This document shows, in pieces, positions 45,401-57,979 of a DNA stretch of 64,000 nt. Source of the stretch: Nyssa sinensis (Eukaryota; Streptophyta; Magnoliopsida; Cornales; Nyssaceae); assembly GCA_008638375.1 (NCBI GenBank), contig CM018038.1, positions 15,770,515 to 15,834,514 on the forward strand. Reading direction: 5' to 3'. How positions within the stretch are numbered: the stretch's first letter is position 1; the number at the start of each line of letters is the position of its first letter. The notes beneath the pieces are model-generated. The model ran no database searches. It was not told where the DNA came from and saw nothing but the letters and a program-made list of their open reading frames with translations. Both the position numbers and the translations under genes were made by a program.

Positions 45401-48400
45401 CTTCTCATTGGTCATGCCAGGCTCCGTCAAAGACCTCTTATTGGCGTGGGAAGGGTGAATCCTTTCTAAAGATATGAAGAAAATTTGGAGACTAGCCCCC
45501 ATTTGCCTCTTGTGGTTCCTTTGGAATAAAAGGAAGTAAGGAACAATCGTGTCTTTGAAGATCGGGAGCTTCCTACTCCTTATCTCAAAAATGTCTTTTT
45601 GCGTTTATTATTTTTTTGGGCCAAAGAAGCTTTTCCTGTAAATGTCACTTCTTTTGTTGACTTCTTGAGGTCTTTAGGGCCTATGTAAATCTTTTGGGGA
45701 TTTTTGCCCTTTTGCCCTTCTTGGGCTTTTTAATATATACTTCTTACTTATCAAAAAAAAATAAAGAAGAGGGGGAGACAAGATCCATGCAATTGACATC
45801 AAATAATTGGGATAAAGGCTTTGTTGAGTTGAGTTTATGACTAAGCCCAAAGTCTATTCCAAGCACCTACCTTCTAAAAAATGTTTAAAAATTTAAAACT
45901 TGATAGCTAGAGGCTATATCTACAATCTTATAATTTTTTAGGCCCCCGTTTGCCTTTGCTGACTGGACCATGCTTATGGGCAAAAACAACGGTTGCAGGC
46001 CGCAATGCTCGTTTTGGAAATAGAATGGTGTTTGGGTTAATGGTTTGGACCACACTTCAAGGCCCAGAAATAGAGTTTTGGATAAGCAGCAAGGGGCTGC
46101 TCCATGCGGCCTGGGTTCCACCCAATATTGGGATTTCCCATTTTGCCCATGCTCTTTTTGAAATATTACGAGTGACCCCATGCACTGTAGAAACAGTAAA
46201 CAAGTTAAAAAAACACCCACAGAAGGTTTGAACCCTAGTCATCATCATCCAAGGTTTGAGAACCACCCACTGTAGTCTGCACCATTAACACTTCTTGTTC
46301 ATTATTATGAAAATTAAATTATATACTTCTTGAAGTTATATATTATATAACATATTTACCTATCAAAAAAAATTAATATATAGCATATTTACAATTATAT
46401 TATTGTAAGATATTAATTATTTATTTAATAATATTTATTTTATGTATTGTTTACTTGTTATATAAATTTTTAAATAACATATCAATTATTTGTTTAATAA
46501 TATTTATTTTATGTGTTGTTTATTTATTACATAAATTTTTAGATAATTATTTAGATAACATGCAACCAAAGCACCAAACACATTTTAAATACTAATAAAA
46601 TTAAAAGGGCAAAAAAGACATTATAACCTCACCAATCACTTATGAAGAATTTTACTTTTGACATCATAATCACTTTTCAAAACATCCATCCAAACACCAA
46701 ACTGCTTTTTTCCAGAAACACTTCCCAAAACCTATTTCTCACAGAATCACTTATCTAACAACTTCAGCAAACCCAAACAGGCACTAAAAAATAAAGCTAA
46801 ATAAGGGGCCCAGAATTGGAGAAGGATTAACTCTCAACCTGGAAAGGTGCGCATTGAGAGCGGGAAGCCATGTAAAAAAGGGAATTTTATCACTCTCCTG
46901 CCACCAATCTTCCTTAAAAGCATAAATTACAGAACACTTGCATTATTTCACTGAGCAGCAAATGATATGAAAGGAAAATAACAACTGAAAGCCTTACCAA
47001 CCTCAGGATCATCAAAAACAGCATTTACAGCATCCAGGTTAACATCTTCATATTCAAGAAGTCTGACAGGAGTGTAATCCTTTCTAAACCACTCATCATT
47101 CCTTATCTCCTCAATCCGAATACGCTGCAAAGAGAGAGACAGAGAGAATAATCATGTTCATACTTTATCATCGTATTAGAATACCCAGGGTAACATGAAG
47201 TAGTAAAATTCATAAGTGTAATAGTACCCGAGAACCAACTGTTATGATAAATACTCACTCATGGTATTAACTACCAAGAGCAACGATAAAGTTAGTGCAA
47301 ACAGGAAACACATTTGTTTTTAAAGGCTGAATGGAAACACATCTTTCAATTGATATAAAATAGTGATTTTGGAAGTACGATGCCGAAGCAGTAATTTATA
47401 GCTCCATAAAGCCACCAGAAGGGGGTGATGACCTACAGTAAGGTGATGGGGTGTCCAAATATCATCAAAGGCCAGCCATCTGATCATCATTGCTGAAAGA
47501 GGAAGTTGAAAGGTTCTGATCTTTTCTGAGAGCTTCCATTTTGTCCAAATTACCTAGATCAAGGGATAAAGGAGAACTGGATCCTTATGCACAGCAGCAA
47601 GCCATAGTTGGTATAGCATAAGGGACTTGTGAAGGCTTTCTTATATGCTATAATTATCTACTCTTCATAACATTTTGCAGTATTTGTCCACTACCAACAG
47701 TGGAGTTAAATTGGCAGAAAATCTTCTCTAAGAGTTTATTAGTTTCCCATATATAAAAAAAAAATTCTCATTGATTTAACTAAAAAATGTTTTTTAAATA
47801 GTAATCATCTTAATATAAAAATTAAATTAATGTCCTAAAAGGTACATCAGTTCATATTTTGTGATAGTTAAAGTTCAAGTTAATGAATAGAATTTTGCCT
47901 AGGTGAAGTAAATATTCCATTTTGGATATAAAAGCAATTTTTGTCCAACTTTAAGACACATTTTAGCAAGTAATATTTATGCAAACAATTTCTGTGAAAA
48001 AATACAAGCTACTAGAAGTGCTTTTAATGAATGATTTGCTTGTTTGAAGCCAACTGCATCAATGCTAAGCTTATCAAACTAGTATAGCTGCCAATTAAAC
48101 AAAATAGCCAAGATTGCAAAGGCCATTTTATTCTGGTAGTGCTTTTTTGGTATAGAGTAAAATGTAGGAAGGGTGGATATATGTCATGTTGCCTAGGCAT
48201 GGTAAGACAGATCAGAGGAACGAAGAACACCTGTGAAGTGAGTTGAATTTCGTCAACACAAACTTAAATGTGGGTCAAAGTTGACTAGGTTGCCAAAAAG
48301 ACCAGGCCTTACCAGAGACGCAGTTAAGTATGAATATATATGTCTCATAGAGCAAGATGGAAAATTGTGAAGTTACAACTATTTGTTGGGTCAGATGCCT

Positions 48401-51400
48401 TGTATCCATATTAGATGATGAAACCTTTTTTTTTCTATGCATAATCATATTGCATTTCAGTTGTTTAACGGTCACTGTATGGAACAACTCATATTGGCAT
48501 CAGCTGCCAACATCCACATCTTTCCGTTCTGTCCTTATTAGGTATCACAATCAATGAAAACATCCACTAAAGAATGCAAAATGAAATCAAATGACTATGT
48601 CTAGTCACACAGCTACTACTTACAGTTTCAGGATTTGGGTCCAGAATCTGATGAATTAACGATTTTGCTCCTACTGGAAACCATGATGGACACGAGAATT
48701 CTGCTCTCTCAATCTGCAGAGAACAGTTACAAAAATTTCTGATTATGTTAGCTCTATAAAGTTGAGATGAGCAAGATGCTTTCAAAATACTAAGTTAACA
48801 AGGACTTGAACCCATACAGAGAAATATTGACAACCGAGTGGTCAACAACAAAATTCATGAAGAACTATATGGAACATCAAAACCCTGATATTTCAGGAGC
48901 ATTTTCACTTTCCCTTCTTAGGTATCATATTTTACATAATTGTTTGGCTATAGACTTATAGCTAAATGATAAAAAACCAAGCAGTAGATAAACAAGCTGT
49001 AAAACGGTAATAGCTCATTAAATCATACTACTAATCCAAAAAATAAATAAATTAAAGCTCATCAAATCATATTATTTTTTGCAAGTTCTAAACAAAACAT
49101 TAGTTTGAATCTTCTTCACTCTCATCATAAAAAAATAACTAAGTAAACTAGGTAATTGCAATCCAGAGAGCTCTATCTGCACAGAATCATAAGAATGTAC
49201 ATAGACAGAAGTCCATGCCTTACTATACAGTGTAGTAAGATCAATTTCATCAAATGGGAGATAACCAGCCATCAAAACATAAAGGATAACCCCACAGGAC
49301 CAAACATCTGCCACAGCTCCATCATATCCCTTGTGACTGAGCACCTAAAAAAATGAAAGAGGGTAGCTCAATGGAAATGAATGACTAGGCATGAAAACTG
49401 ACTATTCACATTAAGTTATATACATAAGTTATCCTCTAAATTACCTCAGGTGCAACATAGTTAGGAGTCCCACAAGTCGTCCGGAGAAGGCTGACTCCCT
49501 ATGCAAGAACACCACCAAGTAAAAACACATTCAATATGATGTCTCTTGATTTTTATGGTGTTTAAATTAATAAAATAATTAAAATGTTATCAAGAGTCTT
49601 ACTTCTCCAGGCAATGCACTTAGCCCAAAATCTGAAATTTTTAGATTTCCTTCGGAATCTAGTAATAGATTTTCAGGCTGCAAAAAGAAGAAAGCAATTG
49701 TAAGAATTTCATGAAACAATAATTGCAAAATAGCCTTTTAGATGCCAGCAAAGTAACACCTTCAAATCTCGATGGTAGACTCCCTTACTGTGGCAATAAT
49801 CCACACCATCAATTAGCTGTTGGAAGTATTTCCGAGATTCAGCCACACTAAGTCGTCCATTGTGAACCTGCATAAACATGCTTAATATTGAATGTGAAAA
49901 GAAAAGAATAATGCCTAGACTACATACAGTCAGCCAGCTTCTGCAGCCAGACCGCAAGACGTAACTTACTATTTTATCAAACAATTCGCCACCCGTAATG
50001 AATTCCAAGATTATATAGATCTTCGTGCGACTCGCAAGAACCTAACAAGACGATATTTTACATTAGTAGAAAGAACAAGTTGCTAATGAGAGAACCAACT
50101 CCTAGAACCTAACGGTGACTCGAAAATTTTAATTTTCCTGTAATAAAATTTTTTATACTCTAGATCTTTAAGCCCATGCCTCATGCAGGCGAACAACATT
50201 TGGATGTCTAACAAGCTTCATTATAGATATCTCCCTCTTAATCTGCACAATGGTAATAAAAGAAACCACTCATTAGAGAGTTTGATCACTAGGAACAGCA
50301 AATTGAAAATTCAAGTGTACACACACCACACAAACACACACACACAAAGCAAAAGGATGTAATATTAAGGTCGGGATGGGGAAGGTGAACTTCCTAACCA
50401 AAAATAAATATACAAATTGATAAGTAGATTAACAGATAAATTTAGAGATAGGGAAGTCAAACTTCCTTTCCATATTGGGAGAGAACCTACAGACAAGCTC
50501 ACAAAGTGCAAAACTTTCAATTATTCTTTGTTCTCCCAAAATGATCGATGTTGCGTAGAGAAATGAGGATGTAAAAAAAAATGAAGATCGAGAAATACCT
50601 GAGAGTAAGGAATTTCATTACCTGGGGTCAATATGTGAGAGTGGAGATGATGTGTCTCGTAGAATAAAGTGGGATGGGTTAAGTGGAGGAGTGTCACAGA
50701 CTTATGGTGTGAATGACGAATACCTATAAAAAGAAAAATTCTATAAAACAACTAGTAGACTACCTATGCTCTATCGTAGGACTAAATGTTAGGTTGTTAA
50801 GAAATATGTTCATAAAACTAGTGTTGTTGAAATAAGGATGTTGAAAAAGACAAGAAAGGGTACAATTAGGAATGTTACTTATCGAAACAATAGAATAAAA
50901 CAAAATTAGGAATAAATATATTTGTGAGGTAGTGGAGGTAGCCCTTATTGAAGATAAAATGAGAGAAATTTGCCTAAAATGGTTGGTCATGTACAATGAC
51001 GACATAGAATTGCTCTGGTGAGAAAGACTAACATGATACTTAATGAAAGTAATGCTAGAAGAAGAGGAAGACTATAATTAACATTGGTTGAGGTATAGTA
51101 AGGAAAGGCATGGTAACTTTTAGTGTTATTGACCTAATGGTCCTACAACGAGCGGAATAGCAAAAAGATGATTCATGTAGCGAACCCCAAATAATTGGAC
51201 TAAAAGCCTAGTTAACTTGAGTTGAGTCTAATCAACAACAATAAACAACACAAACATTTTCATTGACTAACAAAAAATAAATAAATAAAATACAACTTTT
51301 TCATCGTATAAATAGAACATGAATATTGTACTAAATAATATACCTGTAACAAGTGCCTCTATTTTTGTTGTTTCAAAATTGTGTGACATGCTACACAATA

Positions 51401-52318
51401 AAAAGTCAACCAACCACTTGGTACCTGGAAATTTTAGTTGGTACTATGTCAAGTGAGGAAGGTGTTCAAGGTTAGGTAGGTGAATTGAACATAGGTCTAG
51501 GTATGAACCAAAGCCAGATTTAGCAGCCTGGCATCTTTACATCCATCCATTAAAGCAAGGCGGAGAAGGCATTCATGGTAAATTTTAGAGTTGAAATTTT
51601 CATTCAATCATTTGAATAGGCAAATATTTAGGAATTCCATATCCTTCGTTAAAAGTGTTAACACGAGCTAACTTCAGTCACATGAAAAGGCACCAATGAC
51701 AGCTTATGGTTAGTTGTCACTTACCAATGCATGTTTGAAGCTTCAGTGGAGGCTTGAACCAAGTGCATGGTACAGCCCCCACCAGACTTGACCAGATGAG
51801 AGCTACTCCTTTAACTCTTTTAAGGATTGTGTCCAATCCAGTTTTAACTCCTAACTTCTTGATTAATTCTAAAAATATATTACTACATTCATTTCTAAAA
51901 AACCACAAGTCTACAATCTCTCTTATCTAGTTAATTAAATAATTTCCACAGAAAAATGCCAACTGCCTGTTTGGAGTGAATGCATTTGGCGGAGAACCTC
52001 TGAGATATTCCTTAGCTCCAAGGTGGAAGCTGACGTGCAGCACGGTAAATTAACATACATAAATACATCAACAGTCCGCAAATGCACCTCTCTCTTTCAA
52101 GCCCTGGTAAGGTTCTTCAGTTTGCTTCAAATATTGACATTTCCATGTCTTTGAGGAATTAAGTTGCTGAAGCAGAGTGCTATTAGGGTTTTAGCCCTAT
52201 GTGTACATGCCAATAAGAAATACTTCGAAGTTACCTGATTTAAACGTATTCAATGGTCTCTCACGACAGTTTTTATCAAGAAAATTAAAGAGGGACCCAA
52301 TAATTCAAAAAAAAAATT

Positions 52319-52360
<42 letters not shown>

Positions 52361-52451
52361 AGAAGAAAACCCAAACCGTCAGATCTCCTGATTATCAAAA
52401 AATTCAGTTGCTCAGTTCTGTAACTCCCAACAAAATTTCGAATACGATAAG

Positions 52452-52502
<51 letters not shown>

Positions 52503-52670
52503 GAGAGTAACCTGGTCGACCATCTTGTGCTTGATGATGTTGCTGCGATCAAGCAATTTCATAGCCACACTCTCACCAGTCTCTGTATTTTGAGCGAACT
52601 TCACCTTCGCGAAAGTTCCTTCGCCGATCGTCCGTCCAATTTCGTACTTTCCAACCTTCCTCACCACCAT
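42425..52670 (-). CDS. CIPK8: CBL-interacting protein kinase, CIPK8-like
   Basis: Ser/Thr kinase of the SnRK3/CIPK group, activated by calcium-loaded CBL proteins; CIPK8 is known for nitrate and salt signalling. Fourteen exons: 52670-52512, 50242-50180, 50041-49970, 49867-49760, 49677-49603, 49498-49445, 49344-49219, 48713-48624, 47124-47002, 44039-43920, 43576-43460, 43085-43029, 42947-42873, 42526-42425. All exon lengths are multiples of three; the total is 1341 bases, 446 residues, no stops. Landmarks: GEGTFAKV loop, Lys38 in VAMK, HRDLK at 130-134, DFG at 150-152, APE at 175-177, NAF at 309-311 ([19 protein letters not shown]), then the PPI region FISHKPA-like QKPAKVV, MRVEG and the tail DIIWKPP. 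The [10 protein letters not shown] start and VDYCHSKG favour CIPK8 over CIPK24/SOS2. Introns 2 and 7 appear to use GC donors. Large introns hold LINE and TIR-element remains. Confidence 0.95.
44745..45285 (+). mobile_element. RTE-type LINE 3' fragment in CIPK8-like intron 9
   Basis: Reads [31 protein letters not shown], then after stops [17 protein letters not shown]. This is the C-terminal RT region (H.I..GW.KW....GVLCD...P.KLKGKFY) through FGH.QRRP..APVRK of RTE LINEs, frame-broken. It is sense to the plus strand, antisense to the kinase gene. Confidence 0.65.
45290..45765 (+). mobile_element. L1-type LINE 3' end (zf-RVT) in CIPK8-like intron 9
   Basis: Reads [19 protein letters not shown], the CX2C...HX4C zinc finger found after the reverse transcriptase of plant L1 elements. 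It continues [35 protein letters not shown]. Stops are scattered. It ends in ttaatatatacttcttacttatcaaaaaaaa, a typical A-rich tail. Confidence 0.75.
45940..46785. mobile_element. TIR element remnant in CIPK8-like intron 9
   Basis: The left side ttttttaggcccccgtttgcc and the right side (inverted) ttttttagtgcctgtttgggt are alike, as in the many hAT-related non-autonomous elements of plants that start with a GGCCCCGTTTG-type end. The interior has no transposase. Target duplications are unclear. Confidence 0.45.
47125..48623. other. CIPK8-like intron 8
   Basis: About 1.5 kb of intron. No repeat or coding structure recognised apart from ordinary AT-rich sequence. Confidence 0.5.
50520..51235 (+). 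mobile_element. RTE-type LINE 3' fragment in CIPK8-like intron 1
   Basis: From about 50840 the plus strand carries frame-broken pieces ([19 protein letters not shown], then [39 protein letters not shown]). These match the RMLRWMCG.TRKDKIRN / KMRE.RLRWFGHV.RR / APVRK end of RTE LINEs. The tail gaaccccaaataattggact aaaagcctagttaacttgag is the RTE terminus. 50520-50840 is less certain. Confidence 0.65.
52319..52506. repeat. (GA)n microsatellites at the CIPK8-like exon 1 donor
   Basis: Two GA runs, about 52321-52357 and 52454-52498. The second ends 14 bases from the donor of exon 1 (intron side), so the transcript has a long CU-repeat polypyrimidine stretch just after the 5' splice site. Confidence 0.9.
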
Positions 52671-53394
52671 CTTTCTCTTCCCTTCTCGCTCTTCTTCTTC
52701 AACTAATTCCTTAATCTAGTCATTTACATTCCTCTTTCTCTCTCTCTCTCACTCTCTCTCTCTAAAACACCAAATTTCAACAAAGCATGTCGGGCGTCAC
52801 GAAGAAGCTTCTACCTTTTCCCCCTTTCTAAACATATTAAACTAATTCTGGTCCCTCCTTCGCTGCTTCTTGTTGGAAGAATAGACAATTTTGAAATCCA
52901 GCTCAAACCGCAAGAAAAAGAAGCCTGTTTTGTTTGATTGGGAAGAAAATTAAGAAGGGAATTGCAGTGTTTATATATGTTCGGAGGGATCAGGTTTGAT
53001 ACAGGGTAGAGATGATGTGGGAAAGTAATAGTTGAAAAATGGCTAGTGGTGAGTGGTGACAGCTGACCTATGACGCTTTGAAAATTGACAATTCATCTTC
53101 CTCTCTCTGTCATATCTTTCTGGCTTATTTATTTTGCCACACGGTTTGTCGTGGGAACTCAGAATCATGAAATTTCTTTCAAAGGCCAACCAAATCTGGA
53201 GTTTTTGATCAATTCATCTAATTTTAAATTTTAATTCATAATTTTCACACTGGCTGTCCGTACGGAAACGTTTGAGAAGACTTCTGTGAATTTTTGACAT
53301 GAGGCACGTAGTTTAAAAAATTATTTTCCTGACCCAGGTTGTTTTCAACTTATTTTTCGGATCCATGTCCTTTTGAAAAGCGTATAAATCTAAG
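52671..53394. other. CIPK8-like upstream region
   Basis: The 5' leader side has a CT-rich stretch (52735-52765) that reads GA-rich on the kinase strand. No clear TATA box is seen. Beyond about 53250 the sequence changes to the margin of the repeat region. Confidence 0.5.
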
Positions 53395-53560
53395 ACGCTT
53401 CTATAATTATTTTCGGCACAAAAGCGGAGGAGACTCTTACGCCTTTAAAAGGCGGAGGAATCTTATACGCCTTTCAAAGGCGGAGGAAACGCTTACGCCT
53501 TTCAAAGGCGCATGAAACTCCTACGCCTTTTAAAGGCGTAGGAAACTGCTACGCTTCTCT
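53395..53560. repeat. GC-rich palindromic tandem repeat
   Basis: Four to five units of about 32 bases, each with a near-perfect palindrome such as ACGCCTTTCAAAGGCG or CGCCTTTTAAAGGCG followed by gaggaaactctt-like spacers. First units are at about 53440, the last at about 53540. The palindromes are conserved although the middle base and the spacers vary. Confidence 0.85.
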
Positions 53561-54051
53561 GTGGAATATTACCTTCGATCTCAGTCGCTTTTTTACGGGA
53601 TTTTCTTTCCTACGAACCAAGTTAGGGCTTCTTTCACCCAGCATCTTCCCCACCAGAGAGTGAGCATATCCTTTTCAGATCCAGTCGAAGAAGCTGCTTC
53701 ACCGAGACCTGTTCCAGATCCTGAAGCTGCGAAGAGAGAAAAAGGCAAAGGCCAGTAGCAAAAGGTGATACTACCAAGCCTTATAGTCAGTTTTTTTAAT
53801 CAAGCCTGAGTTATTTGAGTGGAAAACTGTTTGAGATTTCCTCTTTGGGCATCTTTTAATTCTTTTTTACTGTATTTTTAATTTAATTCTGCATAGAAGG
53901 AATGTCAGCTGTAAAAAGTGGCTTCACTGACATACTCAGCCTTGCTTGGTAATTTTTTTCAAAATTAGAAGAATCTTCAACCCATGATCCATCCCTTTGT
54001 ATTGAAATTTTAGGATATTGCTCAGAATACTAACTTTCAACAGTATATACG

Positions 54052-54102
<51 letters not shown>

Positions 54103-54339
54103 ATCAATCTCATTAGGAGTAATGGTGTGGGAGTAGTTACTTGGAAGTGTAAGAAAATTCATTAAGAGAAATGCCAAGACTTGAGCTTCCATGATTTTCA
54201 CAAACTCATACTATAACTTGATTTTTAGAATTAGAAAACTAATTTCTCTCTAATATTTCTCACGCATTTTCTTTCATTACGCAAATTGATGTATAACTGT
54301 GTACATCTATAAATAAAGATGACAAAGTTTCAAATTACA
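53561..54339. other. Spacer before the minisatellite; possible MULE leader
   Basis: An open frame at 53561-53758 (+) with an Ala/Pro/Lys-rich end (EAASPRPVPDPEAAKREKGK) is followed by sequence like a splice donor (aggtgatac). It could be a leader exon of the transposase transcript; this is a guess. A (TA)n(TG)n microsatellite lies at about 54050-54100. Confidence 0.35.
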
Positions 54340-54434
54340 ATATCTTTGCTACTTTAAAGGTGCCTTTTAAAGGTTGTTTTATGGTTGATTTTTAAGGGAT
54401 GTTCGGTGAAGGTTTCGATGAAGGTTTAGGTTGC
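54340..54434 (+). repeat. Minisatellite, left part (split by a solo LTR)
   Basis: Units such as aggttgttttatggttgatttttaaggg and ggtgaaggtttaggttgctg. The same family continues at 57697-57890 after the inserted LTR. Confidence 0.65.
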
Positions 54435-57400
54435 TGTAATACCCCGACCCAAAATGGCACGAATATCGAGGCAGTCGGGTCGGGCAACATTATATCAATT
54501 GTACTTGGAGCTGTTTAATCCTATATTTTATGAATATCAAAATACAAATATATGTGTATTAAATGGATGTTTATTATGTATTTATACATTATTATAATAT
54601 AGGATATATGTATATATATATATTGTATATAAAATGAAAATATCAAAACCTACTCCACCTAACCTATACCTATAGGTATGGAGAGGGGTATGGGAGAAAT
54701 CAGAAAATCATGGAGGAAAGCATGGTCAGCCATGCTTTGTTGAGTGTGCTTGGGGCAAGAAATATAAATATATATTATATAAAAGTGTAGATAGATATTC
54801 TCGTGTGGAAGTGAGAAAATCAGAGGGGAGAAAAACACCAAGGAGTCTGAGTGTGTCAGGAAGAAGCTCAGGGAGCTCTCGGTGGATTCAGAAGGAGGGA
54901 CGGAAGGGGAATTGGCTTACCAACCTGAGAAACAGAAAAAAATACGGTAAGTAGTTTTGTTTCTGTTTCAAAAGTTATAGCATGTCTTGGATTGATTCTA
55001 AACATAGGGTCTTAGAAAGTATAACATGAGGTCTCAAACGCAACAAGAATCATTAAAAACCATGAAGAATTAAGGGAGAAAACAGTGATTACAGGTGTGA
55101 GAGAATAATCGGTTCTTTTATATTTCATGCATAAAAACTCGATTTAAATGACCTAGAACTCACCCCATAAGGTGCAGGAGATTATTAGAAAAAGATTTGA
55201 ATTAAAACCATGAGAAAATCATAAAGAAAACCCAGCTCACCGGAAACTGGGTACAGTGATCGGAAAACTGAAAATGGGTTTTGAAAAACCGTGGCAACCG
55301 AGGTCCAAAGCTAGTTTACATTAATTATTAAAACGTTAGGATACTTTTGGTACAAAAACCGTAAATTTTGGGCTTCAAAATGGTGTAAAACCGTGGGTTG
55401 GCTGAGATTCCGGTGACCGGAATTGACAGGGACGATCGGAGAAGACCACCGGAAAAACGGGGGGCCATGTCGGGTCAAGATGGGACCGGATCCGGGTCTG
55501 GGTCGGGTCGGGACCCGACCGGATCCAACAGGCGATGAAACTACGTCGTTTCATTAAAGAGTTTTAAAAATATTAAATTAGGGCTGACGTCAGCATGACG
55601 TCAGCATGACCTCTTGAACCGGTTCTCTAAGTTAGCCTGAACCGGCTGGTTCAGTGCATAACCGGTCCGGTCTAGGGTTTTGTTAAGTGAACCCTCTGGT
55701 CCAAAGTTTTAATTAAAAACAAATAAACCAAAACTTATGATATTTACAGTTTGGCCCCAACTATTCACCCTATTCCAAATCTGACCCAGACTTTGGAGAA
55801 TTATTTCAAAAACACCCCTGGAAAATAATAAAATAAATTATTTAAATAATTTATTAAATAGGTAAAATTACCATTTTACCCCTGAGTCACAAATAAGTCA
55901 AATGAAGTCCGAACGGGGCGAATGAATAGTCAAACTTTATTATCTCGGGCATTCCGGATCTAATGGTGGGACCCGTTTTACGAGACGGGACTCCGAACAT
56001 TAAAATACAATGAGAACAAGTCTTAAAATGACCAAAATACCCCTGTGTCCTGACAAGGCAAGTTATATGGGTATTCTTACTATCTCGGACCCACTGAATC
56101 CAACGGTGAGGTCAAAATTATAAAAAGAAGTTCCGGGAATAAAAGTACCTATAAAGTACAAAAGACGGTTTTGCCCTTTTTAATCCGGAAGTCTGATTTA
56201 AGATCTGTAAAAGCCTAAACTTATTTTATTCGACGTTCCGAATACAATGACGACATCTAAATCAGTAATAGAGATACCGATAGCCAAGATTAGCAAATTT
56301 GAATGTCGAGTATGGTTCGATTACAGTTATAGACTGAGTTATTTTCAATTGACAGGCACGTCAAAAGAGAAGGGGAAGGAGACTTTAATTAGTTGAACTA
56401 CTGAGAATCATTTTTGAGTAAGTAATTCTGACGCTTTAATATGGGTTATTCCCAGCCAGTCACGTTATTGTTCATATGCTGCCAATTTGTACTCCATTAC
56501 TACCTGATGCACTTGATTTGAGCCAATTGACTTGTAGATATCAGTTTACCTGATTTTGGATTTGATTTGCTTGCTCACATCACTTTGAGATTGATCATTG
56601 ATATTTGAATATTATTACACTATCATACCATGACCTAGTTTTGAGATACATTCTACTGATTCCATACACTTCGTGTTTTGTTGTTTGTGATATCAAATGT
56701 TGGTACGATTGTACATCTTGTATGGGATTTTGTCAGTCATGATATTTGGTGTGTACTCGGGGTTGTGCTCAGTCACAATGACCCATCCATTCACAGATTG
56801 CGTGGGGGAAAAGATCCATTAGGGTCTGTTGTGTCCTACGGGACCTATATTGAAAAGAGCTCTAACGCTTTTCAGAGAGCCCGAGGAACTGTGGCGGATC
56901 TGAGCATGCGTTTTAGTGGGGTATGCCGGGCCCCGGGTAATTCACGTATATCTGGGCTATTTGAATTCGATGTTAACTTATTCTTGTTTCCATTGTATGA
57001 TCATCTTTTTATACCCTGTGAAATGATCATATTGTTGCAAGCATGGTATATCTTTGATTGGCTAATGTATTGTTGTGGCAGCAATCCATCATGATAGGTC
57101 AGATCCCAATTTCATTTGGCTTTGTTATTGACTCTTGTGTTATATTGTGGGATATGCCTTTTGGACCCTCGGGTCAATGTTTTGCACATTTTGGTGACTG
57201 GCTACGTCTTCATTATTGTTCACTGGGCTATCTGTTATTCCTTGTTCTATCCTTTCATTGGACAAACCTGAACCCACATTAAAGCCAGGAAATTACTTAT
57301 TGGGCTATTAGCTCACCCCTCCTCCCTTAAATTTTTCAGGACAACAAGAAGACGGGGAACCCTCAGGCGCTCCAGGGATTTAGACGCTGCTAGTTACTGG

Positions 57401-57696
57401 TAGTTGTTTTGGCGAGTTTTGTATTAAGTTGAATATTGTCAGGTCTTAATACTCCCATGTCACCACGGTCTTGTTTGTTGGTTTTGTTTTTAAAGGATCT
57501 GTATTTAACACTTATAATTTTTGGACATGCATCAGTGGTGAACTGACTGTGCTACCAGATATTTTAATGATTAAGAAATGCTTTTGTTAAAACTTTACCT
57601 AGCATTTTAGATCCTTTTGGACGGGGAACGGCCCACGGGCCGCAGACCCGGGTCACGGATCCCTAATCCGCATAAGGTGGGTTTTGGGTCGTGACA
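54435..57696. mobile_element. Solo LTR, 3.26 kb (probable large-LTR Ty3/gypsy)
   Basis: Starts TGTAATACCCCGACCC and ends GGGTCGTGACA. Read inward, the two ends share CGACCCAAAA. It is flanked by the direct repeat GTTGC (54430-54434 and 57697-57701). TG...CA ends with a 5-bp duplication, no PBS, no polypurine tract and no gag-pol frames fit a solo LTR left by recombination. The large size is like Tekay/Del-type or Ogre-type LTRs of plants. Some inner stretches (54840-54960, 56780-56930) are GC-richer and transcript-like. Open frames at 56678-57094 and 57058-57282 are not recognised. Confidence 0.7.
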
Positions 57697-57900
57697 GTTG
57701 CTGTTTGGTAAAATTTTTAGCTGCTTTATGGCTGATTTTAAGGGCTGTTTTGTAAAGTTTTAGGCTGCTTTATGGTTGATTTTAAGGGCTGTTTTGTAAA
57801 GTTTTAGGGTGATTTATGGCTGATTTTTTTGGCCTATTCAGTGAGGATTTAGGTTGCTGTTTGGTGAAATGTCTTAGCTACTTTATTTTTTTTGTCAATT
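57697..57900 (+). repeat. Minisatellite, right part
   Basis: Tandem units of about 46 bases: ctgctttatggctgatttta followed by agggctgttttgtaaagttttagg, repeated at about 57721, 57767 and 57812 with decay at the 3' side. It lies directly before the transposase start. Confidence 0.75.
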
Positions 57901-57979
57901 ACTTGCATATTTATAGTTTGTATATATTGCTGAAAATTTGAAATTTACTAATCTTTTCATTCTAGATTGGAGGTTTTAA

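Noticed and set aside
45950..46266. Overlapping frames on both strands in CIPK8-like intron 9
   Set aside because: They lie within a TIR-bounded repeat and show no known domain.
50179..50242. Exon 2 of the kinase reading on into the intron with a GT donor further along
   Set aside because: The frame meets TAA four codons after the GC site, before any GT, and family alignment resumes exactly at the next exon. The GC donor is the better reading.
54340..57900. Minisatellite units at 54.3 and 57.7 kb as the terminal repeats of a transposon
   Set aside because: They are in the same orientation and continuous once the TG...CA insertion with its GTTGC duplication is removed, so they are one split array rather than element ends.
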